A stretch of DNA of 64,000 bases from Elymus sibiricus. Taxonomy: Eukaryota > Streptophyta > Magnoliopsida > Poales > Poaceae. The first letter of the stretch is position 1. Each line of letters starts with the position of its first letter. Positions 31,572 to 43,816 of this stretch are shown piece after piece. The position numbers and the translations under genes are program-made. The stretch is from positions 83,849,895 through 83,913,894 of the forward strand of contig CM077676.1 in NCBI GenBank assembly GCA_039707655.1, written 5' to 3'. The notes beneath the pieces are model-generated. The model searched no databases. It was given only the letters and a program-made list of their open reading frames with translations, and was not told the origin of the DNA.

Positions 31572-33575
31572 CTGGTGCCCCGGTGCCAGCCACCGCCCGG
31601 GAGAAGGAACAGAACCACGCCGCGAGGCTGCCGGATTTCACCGCCGTTCCGTCGTCGTTCTCCGGCGATCCGCACCGCTGTTCCGATCGAGGTACTCCCT
31701 CCCCATCCCCCCACATTCTCTCCCTAGCAAAGCACCAGATCCGCCCGACCCTGCCCGTGGTTCCGGGGCGCCGCCACCCCGGCCGGCCACACCGCCGCCT
31801 CGCCTCAGCCACCTCTCGCCCCGGCCTCCTCGTCCCCGCCCCGACCTCCCTCGACCCCGGCCCGGCCACCTCGACCCCGCCCCTGGCCGCGGCTCCGGCG
31901 GCCCTAGCCCCTGCCCCGCGGCTGGCCCTATTGCTCCACCGGCCTTGCTCGGCTGCTGCTCCGGCTCGCCGTCGCCGGCCCCAGCCAGGCCGGCAATCCT
32001 CTGCTGCTGCTCCGGAGCCCCTAAGGTAAAAAAAATTTGTAGTTAGTTTTTCCATTTTTTGTGTGTAGTATTTTGTAGAAATAGATGAATAGATAGATGG
32101 ATGTTTGATAGATGAATAGATAGATGGATGAAATGGAAGAGAGTAAAAATGTGAAAAAAATATATTAGGTGGACAAATTTTTGTATGTTTTGTGTAGTTT
32201 TATACTTTTTAGATACATACTCAATGTGTATATAGATGAGATGGAAGAGAACATCTTTTAGGTTTTTTTTAAGATAGACGAATGTTAAAATTTGGATATG
32301 ATGAGTGGTTACTTGATCATGATGATCATGCTAAAAAATGGAAGTGTCAATGTTGTATGTGATGTGATGACCTAAGTTGTTTTCACTCGGCGGAATTTAC
32401 AGGATTTGTGGTGTTGCATCTCCGTGGAGTGATCGTCGACTTCGGAGCTGTTGGTCCCCGATCGTCCCTCCGCTGTCCCGGTGCCAGCCACCGCCCGGGA
32501 GAAGGAACAGAACCACGCCGCCAGGCTGCCGGATTTCACCGCCATCGCCGGTCCTCAACCCTCCTCGAGCTCGCCTACGTCCTCTCGGTGAGCTTCTCCC
32601 GCGTTTTCCCCCCTTTAGCCCCTCGATCTGTCACCGTCCATGTCGCCACCGTCGTTCTAGTCACCGGAGCTCGCGTCGTGCGCCGTGTCGCCGTAGCCGT
32701 CGTTGCCGAAGTCCGGCCGCCGCCGAGGTCGATGCCGCCGTCGCCTCTGGCCACCCCACGGCCTCCCGCGCATCCCACTGGATGCGCACGAGCCTGGGCT
32801 TCGCGTAGGTGGTCTCCACCGCGCGAATGGTCATCGGAGGGCGATTTCCGAGCGCCTCCGCCGCCTCGGCTCGTCGCCGACGGTTTAACTCCGGTTAAAC
32901 ACCAGTTAACACTAAGCTAATGACCCCGTGGGTCACTGACATGCGGGCCCCGCCCGCTGACACTTTTTAGTTAGGACAAATATTAACACTAATTGCGCTG
33001 TTAATTAAGTGAGTCACTGACCAGTGGGCCCCACTGGTCAGGTTTGACTCGGCTGACCGGTTGATTAGCTGACGCAAGCATGACGCTATGCTGACGTCAT
33101 TAACTCTATTCTTGTTTTTAATAAGTCAGAAATGATTTAATAAATTTCAGAAATTTGAGTAAACTTAAAAAAATCGTAGAAATTCAACCGTAGCTCATAT
33201 TGAAATAATTTATATATGAAAAATTATCAGAAAAATTCAATCTATCCATCTGTACCATTTTCATGCATGACAAACTAACTTATAGCTAGCTACTGTATAA
33301 GTGAAAACAACTAAATGGCATTTTAAGTGCTTAACTTTGGAGTTGCATTTGAACCAAAGGTTCAAATGGACTTCATCCAAATTGATGTTAGTTGCATAAG
33401 CTCAAACCACATCATATCTCCATGTCATGATCATGCATCATATTGTTGCATTGCTGTGTATTGATTGCATCTCCGGTATTGTTCTTTTCGATACTATGAT
33501 TCAGTTTTTTGCTTATTGAATGCATTCTAATTTAAATACTAAATTGTTTTATCTTTCTTCTGGATTAGTTAAGCT
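31572..33575 (+). other. Spliced non-coding leader of the CACTA-2 TNPA-like gene, with an internal direct repeat
   Basis: GC-rich exon-like stretches (about 31575-32024 and 32402-32586) are separated by AT-rich sequence with plausible splice sites (donor GTAAAA after CCCTAAG near 32025; acceptor TTTACAG near 32401). A ~72-bp string starting CGGTGCCAGCCACCGCCC occurs at 31577-31648 and again at 32479-32550 with one visible difference. Reading frames here are low-complexity Pro/Ala/Arg and are not regarded as proteins. Confidence 0.5.
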
Positions 33576-36500
33576 ATGGACGATAGCGGCAGATACCATG
33601 AAGAGGATATCTTCGACATCATACGCTCCTCCCAAAACCAAGAGCATGAACAAGATGATGGCTCACAATTTCTGAACGACTCCGGTGAGGGACTTGAGGA
33701 AGAACCAAGAGACGAAGGGCAAACAAACAATGATGGCGAAGAAAATGTTAGACAATTAACAAAGTCCAGCGAGGTATATATATATATTAGGCCTCTGGTG
33801 ATCATTAGATGTATTAATTGATTTGTATATATATATATATTAACAAATCTTTCTTCTTTTAGCCCTCCGGATCGAGCCAATCTCGTAGAAGGGTACGAGG
33901 CCGGGCCAAAAAGTTGGGCGATGGCATAAAGTTCAACATCGATGAAGTCGCAGAAGATGGCGAACCGATTGCTCCTGAACAGAATGCCCGTAAATTTATA
34001 AATCAAGGCGGAGTTATTGTTAGGGACAACATCCCGATCACCATTCGAGAATGGAATAAGCCAAAGGTAGATCAAGGAGTTAGTTATGTCGACGAAAGGG
34101 CAAAAAATTTGCTTTGGGATACGCTCATGTCACATTTCAACCTACCAGAGGGTCTCACAGATGCCCAACGGTTGAAAGTCAAGCAGTTTGCTCTTAAGAA
34201 GATGGCCACACAATTCCAGAGCTGGAAGAAAAGATTATACAACGACTACATCAAGGCAAAAAAGAAGACTCCAGAATTCACTGGAGCACTAGAGAAGATA
34301 AAAGATCACTGGGATGCATTTGTGGAGTACAAGGAATCGGATGAAGCTCTGGAAAGGTCGAGAAGAAATAAGATAAATGCTGAGAAAAAAGAGTATCACC
34401 ATGTTCTGGGGACAGGTGGCTACAAGAGAGCCGTGCCTAAGTGGGAAGCAGCTGAGGCTAAGATGCTTGCTGAAGGGGTCATTCCAGTTACAGCGGATTG
34501 GCCCGAGAGGTCCAAGAATTGGTTTTATGTGCATGGGGGACAGTTGGACCCAGCGACAGGGCAGATTATTGAAAAGGCAGATATTAAAACAGCCTCGGAC
34601 GCTTTACTTCAAGCAATAGAAGATGCTCGAAAGGGGTTGTTCCAGCCTGAGAGAGAGAGAACGACGAGCTTACACACGCCCTCAAGAATCCTGAACACGG
34701 AGGACGAACACGAGGCAAAGGCATTGTTCCGTGGGTTCAGGGTTTTTCGGAGTGGAACGACACTTATAGAAGCCGTCAGAGAAAAAGAAGCAGGATGCAG
34801 ACCGGCTTCAGAAAATAGAAACAAAGAACGAGGAGTTGGAACGCATGTTAAAGCGGCAGCAGGAGCAAATGGACAGAATTAGCCAGCAAAGGGCATCTCC
34901 GCGGTAGGAGCAAGCAGATCCAGCATTGGATAGTACCGTCCCATCTATGCGGAAAAGCAGCGTGGGTTCCACGGGGGTCCGGGCCGATGATGCACTGCTT
35001 GCTCGCTACCCCGTGGATGATATCAAAGAGAGGACAAATTGTGAGCTACACCAAAAAATGAAGAACATATCCATGAAGGTGGCGGTCGGCTTTGCTTTAC
35101 CGAATGCACCTGAAGCAACCATCCATGGCAATCCGATTCCAGCTGGCTATGCTCGTGTCGGGGTGGATGAAGTTCTGCCGGGATATGACTCACTAGAGCT
35201 TGACATTCCTGGAGGTGAAGGGGAGCAGACACTGGTAGATGTCATACATGGTGTCATTGTATGGAGAAAGGAATGCATCGTGTTTCCAAACTCGGCGCCA
35301 AGGCCACCGACTCCTCCGAGTAGTAATACACCTCTAAGTCCACCCCACCTCGAGAGGGATCCCAGCGCGAGTCCACCATATCGATCTCCGCCGCGTCAGC
35401 CGACTCCACCCCCTATGTCCCAGCAGCAGGGTCAAAAGCGGAAGAAAGCTAGAAAGAATAAAGCCAACGACGAGCCTCCTGCCAAAAAGAAGTTAGCTTA
35501 TGATATGACTGATGAGGAAACCAGAGCGGTCGTGGAGTCCAAAGTGAAGTCCCATTTTGCACCGAAACCGCCCCCGCCACCAAAGTAGAAAATACCTACG
35601 AAAACCGTAAAGCACTTTGTGGAACTTCTTGAGCGACCCCCGGCACATGTGCAGAATAGGCCATCAGACTATGACCGCTCTATTAGGAAGTCATATGAGG
35701 AACAAATGCAGCAGTCGAGACGTACAAGTAGTAATAAAAGCGGGAAAACAGTTCCCCAGCTCGGAGAACAGGCAATGCAATCGATCTCCCCCCGCTCAAG
35801 GTGATTACCGATAAGGTAACCGACGCTGCTAGAGAGTTTGGTATCAGTGTTGATCAACTCCTAGGCACCGAGGAAGTCCCCGTGGCTGATGTAGCATGGA
35901 AATATGTCCTTGGGAACCCTCTGGTCAGACATGAGCAGGTCCCGCATCTATCAATACAAATGCGAAGATTGCATGAGTGGTACATGAAAGAAGTAAAGAA
36001 CGGGCGAGAGATACTCATGGTGAAAGTCAAGGAAGAGCATTACTTCTATGAAAACGACCTATGCATTCAGTTTCCAGAAATTTTTCAGTTATACAATCAA
36101 GACGCACTCGACAAATCTATCGTCAGTTGCTATTGTCTGTAAGTGATTTATTTCTGTAATCTAAGTCTCTAGCTCAGCTCGTTCATTGCCTGTAATTATC
36201 CTCACTATATTCTTTTGTACGCTATTATGCAGAATGAAGATTCTCGAATGCAAAAGAGAGGGAATCTATGACATTGGATTCGTTGACCCATATATCATTA
36301 ATGAAAAAAATGATAGAAGACTACCCCAAAGACACAGAGGCTAACTTGCTAAGGTTTATGAAGGCACAAAATACCAAAACAGAAATACTATTTCCTTACA
36401 ACTTCAAGTGAGTGTTACTGTCTTGTACTATAAATTCTATTTTGCTTACTTGATGTTAAGTGTAGTTGCTGAGTTATGCATGCCTGCTTATATAAACGTG

Positions 36501-37194
36501 TGCGCAGGTTCCACTGGATCCTGCTAATCATTAAAGTTGACGCTGGAACTGTTGAAACCCTGGACTCACTAGGTAAAGACCCTCGAGAATACACCAGCGT
36601 GGTTTTGATGCTTGACAGGTAATTTCAATCATTATCGCACTATATCGGCCTCTTTCGTTCATTTCCTGATATCAAGTAATTAATAACTCCTTTATTCATT
36701 TTCTTTGCCGGGCAGGGTTTGGAAACGGTTCATCAATGATGTTGTCGGTGAATGGAAACGGGAGCTGCGATGGCGACAGACCAAGGTAATTAAGTAGTAC
36801 TAGCTAGGTCCGCGCACCTCTTTAATTCTACTATCAATACCATTATCATGCTTGATTATTATCTGATTGAATTCTATTCTCGCAAAGTGCATGAGGCAGA
36901 AACAAGGGACTAATTTATGTGCATACTACATTTGCGAGAAAATTCGCATGACGACCGAATGGCGTAGCGATGTAAGACAACTTCAGGTACGTAAACACTA
37001 TTCACAATTTTTTTATGATGATCTAATATATATACACACAACTAATATATTCATATTGATCTCCTTCTTTAAAGATGGAAGAGATGCGGGAGAAGCTCCT
37101 ACCAGAGAACCACATACGAGCAATTCAAGAGGAAATTGCGGGATTTTTGCTTACGGAGGTCATATCTGAAAGCGGGGAATACCATTGCCGCTAA
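33576..37194 (+). pseudogene. TNPA-like protein with C-terminal Ulp1-like cysteine protease domain (broken)
   Basis: Seven GT-AG exons can be placed: 33576-33773, 33863-36138, 36233-36407, 36508-36618, 36716-36785, 36888-36986 and 37075-37194. The N-terminal half is the Transposase_24/TNPA-like core (GGVIVRDNIPITIREWNKP, LLWDTLMSHFNLPE), followed by a Pro-rich linker and basic stretch. The C-terminal exons form a C48/Ulp1-like protease fold: His in FHWILLI, Asp in ETLDSLGKD, and Cys in QGTNLCAYYICEK, the expected H-D-Q-C order. Damage includes an extra GA in a GA run near 34655, a lost A near 34785, TAG at 34905 and 35586, a shift near 35795 and an extra A near 36310. Ulp1-type domains cleave SUMO-like tails; a role in CACTA biology is not established. 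Confidence 0.85.
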
Positions 37195-37436
37195 TGCCTG
37201 CATGTAATGATCTCCAAATTGTAGGATAAATTGTATATACCAAATTGTATATATATATGTATGGTCATACGAGAAAATATATGATATATGTATGGTCGTA
37301 CGAGAAATTATATTATATATGCATAACGTGTACAGTATGTAGTAGCGTAAAATATGTTTGAAATGAAAAAGAATTGAATGGAAAACACAAAATGAAAAGG
37401 AAAAATAAACCATAAACCCTAAACCCCAACACAAAA
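37195..37436. other. 3' flank of the TNPA-like gene
   Basis: AT-rich sequence with TATATAT runs; nothing further is recognised. Confidence 0.4.
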
Positions 37437-37726
37437 TCCTTAGTCCCGGTTGGTTTCACCGACCGGGACTAAAGGTCCTCCAGGCCCCGGCGCTAGCTCG
37501 CGGCCACGTGGAGGGGCCTTAGTCCCGGTTGGTGTCACCAACCGGGACTAAAGGTCCTCCAGCCCCCGGCGCTAGCTCGCGGCCACGTGGAGGGACTTTA
37601 GTCCCGGGTTGTGGCCAACCGGGACTAAAGGATGGGGGCCTTTAGTCCCAATTTCGTTGTCCCGGTTGGTGACCCGGGACTAAAGGCCGTTTCCAACCGG
37701 GACTAAAGCCCCATTTTCCACTACTG
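37437..37726. repeat. CACTA-2 right subterminal repeats
   Basis: Inverted pairs of TTAGTCCCGGTTGG and ACCGGGACTAAAGG are interspersed with a ~45-bp GGCGCTAGCTCGCGGCCACG-type unit present twice. The zone ends in the terminal inverted repeat at 37726. Confidence 0.85.
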
Positions 37727-38471
37727 TAGGCCTAAAAACGGTGCTCCAACAAATGATGTAGATGTATAAAATTTTACTCAAAATTTACATTTAATGTATT
37801 TTCCATCACCAAGTGTGCAAATATACATCACTTGGCACCTGGAGATGTAAAACGCCTAGCCACGCGTGAAGCCCCAACTGCCATTGGGAAACTCCGCGCC
37901 GCCGACCGCTAACCCACCCACCTCACGCCGCAGGCGATTTCGGCCCGGAAACACCGCCAGCGCCGCCCGTTCGTCCATCCCCGACCCCGCCACGACCCCG
38001 CCGTCTATCCCTGCCACCGGAGCTGCCAACGACCCGCCGATCTGGACCCTCCCCGCCGCCATTTTTTCGGGCGATTCGCCTGTTCGCGGGAGCTCCAGCG
38101 GTCATAATGGCTCTAGCAGCTCATGGCCGCCTTCCGTGGTAGCACTACCCGCTGCCATAGCTAGCAGGGGCAGCCGCTCGACCATCGCAACCCCGCCGAG
38201 TGGCCGGTTCTTCGTTCGTTGCCGCCGGCGTTGCTTCACCGCAAGTGGACTCCTCCGGCAGCTGCTAGCCGTCCAGAAGCCATTGAAACAATCGCCGCCA
38301 CCCCCGGCTGTCTACGTGAGCACCATGAAGGCTCCGACCAGCCGCCGGCTGGTTTCTTCCACCTCGCACACAACGTGTTTGACGAAATTCCCCCAATGTA
38401 AAAAATCATGCAAACTAGGAGTTTTTCATCGGGCATGAAGATGTTGTTTGACAGTGATTTCCGCATTGTAG

Positions 38472-39736
38472 ATGAGCTCGTGTGACTCCTCTTTCGTGGA
38501 TGATTCCTCATCATATGGGGAATTCGATTTACCAAAGAAGAGGACATTGCTATGCTAGTGATGATGCACAAGAGGAAGAAGCCGAAGCATGACGGTTTGG
38601 TTACGCCGTGAGTTCATCCGGAGAGCACGGGTTGAGGCGCACGAGAGATTGATGCGCAACTATTTTGGCACACCACCCGTTTTTCTAGAAAGGTACTTTC
38701 GTCCCCAGTTCAAGATGTCCTAGGATTTGTTCATCCACATTTGCAATTCCGTGAAGCAACATGATCGAGCCTTCTAGTACAGGAGGAATTGTGCTGGTTT
38801 GCTTGGACAAAGCACTAAGCAGAAGGTCACTGCCGCTTTGCGCATGATGGCCTATGGTGTTCCATCAGACTACACTAATGACAATTTGGCGATGGCAGGG
38901 ATCACTTCTATCTTTCATGTCAAAAAAAATTCAAAGACTATGGTAGAAGTGTTTGGTCTAGAGTACTTGAGAGCACCCAATGCTCAAGACGCTCAGAGGC
39001 TTTTGGAGATGAACAAAACACGTATGCTTGGGTCTTTCGATTGCATGCGCTGGAAGTGGAACAATTGTCCTAAAGCATGGCATGGACAGTTCAAAGGATG
39101 CTCCAAGGATGCCACCATCATTCATTAGGCCGTTGCAGATAAAGAGACATGGATTTGGCATTCATATTTTGGGATGTCTGGATCCTGCAACGACATCAAT
39201 GTGCTCGACCGATCACCTCTTTTTTACCAAGTTAGCTAGTGGAGAAGCTCCACCTGTGACCTTTGAAGCAACTGGTCACACCTATAACTATGGGTACTAC
39301 CTTGCGGATGGGATCTATCTGAAGTGGAGTACTATTGTGAAGCCAACCCAAAGCCCCCAAGGTAAGAAATAACTCTATTTTCACAATACTCAAGTGGCGG
39401 CTAAGAAAGTTGTTGAGAGGGCATTTGGGATTTTGTAATCCCAACTCGCTATTGTGAGAGGGACGGCTAGGTTTTGGGATCAGAAGAACCTTTCATAAAA
39501 TCATGACTGCTTGCGTGATCGTGCACAACATGATCATTGAGAATGAGCGTGGGCGGGATTTGGATTACACCTTCTATGATCTCATGGGCGTACGCATTAG
39601 GCCGATTAGAACAGAGGACCGAATCAGAGGTTTCATGGAGGTGTACCATGACATTAGAGACGCCTATACGCACATTGATATTCAGAAAGATTTGATGGAG
39701 GAGAACTGGAAATGGCATGGCGAACAAACCTCATAG
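38472..39736 (+). pseudogene. PIF/Harbinger transposase, heavily decayed
   Basis: This is collinear with the transposase at 19884: the same start context (TTGTAG before ATG), and the blocks KQKVTAALRMMAYGVPSD, EYLRAPNAQDAQRLLEMNK and LGSFDCMRWKWNNCPKAW. Also present are the second Asp in the GSCNDINV region and the C-terminal DLMGVRIRPIR. Frameshifts occur near 38530 and 38605. In-frame stops include TAG 38721, TAG 38774 and TAG 39126, and TAA codons near 39368 and 39437. It is inactive and clearly older than the copy at 19884. Confidence 0.85.
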
Positions 39737-40519
39737 TTTCATTCTTTGTTTGTTGTATTGTGCAAGAACTTTGTTGTATTTGTGTTGCATTTGATATTGT
39801 GGATTTGATGAATTATGTAACAATTTGATATTGTGGACTAATGAAATTTTATGTTTTAATTTGGCAAGTTTTTTATTTGAAATTGTGCTTCTGTTGTGCA
39901 GCTGGAGTGCGGCTGAAGTGCTTCTGTACAACGGCTGTAGCTCTGCTACCTGATATGTCTCCAACGTATCTATAATTTTTCATTGTTAAATGTTATTATG
40001 TTATTAGTTTTGTATACAGTTTATATTATTTTTTCGGACTAACCTATTAATTTAGTGCCCAGTGCCAGTTCCTGTTTTTTTTGCATGTTTTTGGTTTCAC
40101 GGAAAATCCATATCTAGGAAGGTTCAAACACGATGAAATTTTACGTCGATTTTTATTGGAAAATAAGAGATCCTAGAAGCTTTAGGAGGAGACCAGAAGA
40201 TGCACACAGGGGCCAAAAGCCGAGGGGCGCGACCTACACCCTGGCCACGCCACCCTGGTTTGTGGGGCCCCTTGGCTCCGTTTGACCTAATTCCTAGCCT
40301 GTAAATTCCCAATATTCCCGAAATCCTCAGAAGAGAACCCAAAAAAAAAATATCGTCGCCGCAAGACTCTGTTCCAAAGCGATCCCATTTGGAGCCATGT
40401 TCCGGTGCTCAGCTGAATGAGAAAAGCCATTGGGGAGGCCATCTTCATCTACCTTGCTACCTCCATGATAATGTGTGAGTAGTTCCATTAGGACCTAAGG
40501 GTCCATAGTGGTAGCTAGA

Positions 40520-40523
<4 letters not shown>

Positions 40524-40598
<75 letters not shown>

Positions 40599-40612
40599 CT
40601 CTCTCTCTTATC
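40524..40612. repeat. (CT)n microsatellite inside the gypsy LTR
   Basis: About 40 CT units replace the short CTTCTCTCT found at this point in the other LTR copies (near 48630 and 55960), so the run expanded after this copy inserted. Confidence 0.9.
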
Positions 40613-40898
40613 CTCAATAGAATGATCTCCTCTAAGATCAATCCGTTGTAATTCTTATGATGTGTTTGTTGGGATCCGATGAATTGTGGATTTATGATCA
40701 GATTGTTCATTGAATTTATTTGAATCTCTTGAATTTTCTTTGTTGCATAATTTTATAGCTATGTATGCTTTCCGATCTATGATTCTTCTCTGGCCAAGAT
40801 AGATGATTATTTCTTCAGAGGGAGTGGTGCATAGTAGTGGGTTCAATCTTGTGATGATCTTATCCAGTGACAAAAAGAACGAATGCACGTATTGTATT

Positions 40899-43816
40899 CA
40901 TCTATCTATCTATTATATACTAAAAGGAAAATACGGGTCAAAATAGAGAAATATGCTAGAAATTTCCACATTAATTAGAAAATGCTGGCCGTCAATCTGA
41001 TAAACCTATTAAAACTATTAATCCGTGACCGTTCAATCTGCGTAACATGAGTTAGTAAAAAAAAAATAGTTAGTCAAAACAACATATATAACATGGTGGA
41101 AAAAATGGCCAAATAAATTACGTACAATCAGTTTTCCTCACGCGGTCATGCCCGAGATCCCATGTATCCTGATCTCCCGATCGATCCTCCTATGGATCTC
41201 CTTCCTCAACTCCCATATGCGTGCACGGGCCTCCTCTTACCCTCAACTCGCCTTCTCCTCCGGTTTATATATCTCCATGAAGCTGGGTTTAGGTTGCCTC
41301 CATCATTGCTGCCGAATCGCTGCCCAGGTGACGCAGGTCCGGATCGTTGATTACTTTCCGGCGAACATACAATAAGTGACTCCTTGCTGGCAGGTGCGTT
41401 TGGCCGAGGGAAACACACACATACAAGAGGTAATCAGGTTGATTGTTTCCTTCTGTGAACACACGTACAAATACTTCTGACTGATTTATTTGATCTGCAT
41501 CATGCACACGAGGCAGCACACCCAATTGATTACAAGCGGCCAGGACGCGCCTGTGTTTTTTTCCCTCTCATATGGTGGTGATTGCACGTACCAGGAGCAG
41601 ATCAGATGGATGAACCAAAGATACATCACCTTCAGGCATCCAAGGAACATTGACATGATTTGCGTGCTCTTGTGTGATGATGGGCGGTCCAAAGACTACC
41701 AGCCAAAGGCAGAATCAAAGACGGCACAATAAGTTCTTCTACCAATTTGAATTTTGTGGAGTCGACGATTTTGTTTGGATATATCATTCTCTTTAGATCC
41801 AGAAACATTAAAGGTACAATAAGTTCACTTGCAGATTTGAATTCAAATGGATCTCTTGCACATTGATTCATGGCTTATCACCTTCACGCACCCAAGGAAG
41901 ATCGACATGATCTGAAGAAAAATACGGATAAAAAATAGAGAAATACGCTAGAAAATCTGACAAAAATCAGAAACATCCGGCGATTAACTAAACTAACTAG
42001 ATGATTTCAATCAATAGATCTTCAGAATAGTCTATTGACATCAAAGTTCAAAATAAGTACCCACCTATACCCTAGATTTGTTTTATGGCGTACCCCTTAG
42101 ATCTCCCGTCTAGCTAGCTAATTAACAAAAGGTTGCTAATTCCATCTTGAAAAGAAAGACAGGAACAAGATTAGGGTTAGGGACTCCCACTTTGTGTCCT
42201 CCTGCATGCAGTGGCGGTCATAGTGTTCGCCTCAGTTTCCTCGCCTGGTGGACCAGGACTCCCCTTCCATGTCCTTATGAAGGCCGCTATGTGCCGCCGC
42301 TGCTGTCGCGTGTATGGTGCCCTCGGCTGCTCGACCAGGCCTCCATGATGTGCAGACATGTTGGCGATGCAAGAAGCTAGGTACGAGATCGGCTGAATAC
42401 TAGCCTCACACAGTAGCAACAAGATTAATCAAAGACCTGCCTCATGCACTGCCTCCATGTTGTGCATGCTTGCCGCTACAGCCAAGCCTCGGGTGTGTCT
42501 TCTTGCACGCTAATGTTGCTGCCATGCCCACATGCATGCGCTGTCCCAACCGCCATATTCTCCTCAGTTCCCTCGGCCAGTCGATTCTCCTCCCAGTGCA
42601 TGCATGTCACCATCGTCACATTTCAATCTTACATCATGTATGCATCATGCATGCACCCGTGCAAGGTCGATCGATCAATTGAAGATTTTTCTCATGCACA
42701 TGGCTGGATGCCTAGAGTCAGGTAATGCGTATACGTGACAGGTATCTTTCCTTAATTTGTTTGACTTCTCCATCTATTTCTTTGCAAAATGCAGCGTACT
42801 GTTTCTGTCTACAAGTTTGTGAGCATCAGCAATGTAAAACAAAGAGGTACGTATATATCAAATGTGATTATGTGTGTAATTGCTCCATTGTGGACTTTCA
42901 ATTTTATCGCATATATATGTAAATTGTTCTTATATGAAGTTCATATACATGTAAATTGTTCTTATATGATGTTTTTTTTTAAAAGAGCACTGACCGAAAT
43001 TTTCACAGATTTGCTAGCGAAAATAAGGAAACAACTAGGACGCTTGAAATTCATGAGCACCAAAGAGTATACTCAAAATTTACAAGAACTGATATTTTTG
43101 CAGACAAAATTAGTTATGCGATTTCTCTTACCAACATAGGTGACAAGTATCATTTGAAGTTGGCTAATGATGTTGTGTCTTATATGTCATTTTATTGGAT
43201 CACATTTTGTATCAATTGTGACATATATTTGTGCTGTAAATAGTTCAACTGATATTAAAAGGGCATACTGAAATAGTGAAATGAAGGTATTCAGTAACAA
43301 GGAACAACAAATTTGTACTATTGACCTTTTTTTGTACCAAAACTACTTGATTTGGTGGTATTTTCTTCATTTTGTATTATAGTGTGGTGAGGAGAAAAGA
43401 ATTCAAGGAGAGGATATTACTAACTATGTAACACATGATCATGAATTATTTTTGAATTATGTATGTATAAGGTCCAGAACAAATTCCAAATAATGTGGTA
43501 CACTATCTCTAATCCAACTTAAATGTAAGTCATATTTACTATTTACCATCCAAAGATCTATAAGTTCACCATCTAAAACCAAGAATTACTATCATTCAAA
43601 CGATGAAGTGATATTACTATTTTTCCATGAAATATATTCCAATACGTGAAAGGGGAGTTCTTCTTATGATGAAAATCAACAAATGTATGTCTAAGGGCAA
43701 AATCTGTTTACAACCATTACATGACGAACAACCGAGATAAATGTCAAATATTTAGTTATTAGTAACTAAACTTTGTTAAGTACTAGCTCGTGCATTTGCG
43801 CGGGCCACTTTGCTAG
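40899..43816 (+). mobile_element. Helitron, about 2.9 kb
   Basis: The left end begins TCATCTATCTATCTATTATA and the right end is CTAG at 43813-43816. Shortly before it is the hairpin GCTCGTGC-ATTT-GCGCGGGC (8-bp stem with two G-T pairs), the layout of Helitron 3' ends. The flanking sequence is continuous gypsy LTR and no clear target duplication is seen, as expected. No Rep/helicase gene is present, so it is non-autonomous. A start-like string (AAAATACGG...AAATAGAGAAATA) recurs near 41920, suggesting a second, nested or duplicated Helitron start. Short frames inside resemble no known protein. Confidence 0.75.

Larger units (their letters stand above)
25626..37726 (+). mobile_element. CACTA (En/Spm) transposon CACTA-2, 12.1 kb
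   Basis: The left end is CACTAGTAGAAAAC; the right end TTTTCCACTACTG is its inverse with two differences. TAG flanks both ends (25623-25625 and 37727-37729). The subterminal motif is TTTAGTCCCGGTTGG with its inverse CCGGGACTAAAG, different from CACTA-1, so this is a separate family. Three + strand gene units are present: a small coiled-coil/membrane protein, a TNP2 transposase, and a TNPA-like protein with a Ulp1-like protease domain. All have lesions. Confidence 0.95.
25570..39950 (+). mobile_element. Second PIF/Harbinger element, decayed and split by CACTA-2
   Basis: The left end GAGCATCTCCAACA follows TAA (25567-25569) and resembles the Harbinger terminus at 19338. CACTA-2 interrupts it 56 bp in, and the element resumes at 37730 with a decayed transposase at 38472-39736. 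A 27-bp string occurs both at 25576-25602 and at 37744-37770. The right terminus is missing because a gypsy LTR begins at 39951. Confidence 0.65.

Noticed and set aside
31522..32055. A 177-codon frame on the - strand over the CACTA-2 leader
   Set aside because: Ala/Gly/Arg-rich and antisense to a spliced leader; no domain.
34609..34824. Small - strand frames across the TNPA-like gene
   Set aside because: Antisense to a gene with clear exon structure and protein similarity.
42147..43139. Short frames inside the Helitron as captured host gene pieces
   Set aside because: None shows a recognisable domain or splice structure; Helitrons often capture genes, but I cannot support it here.
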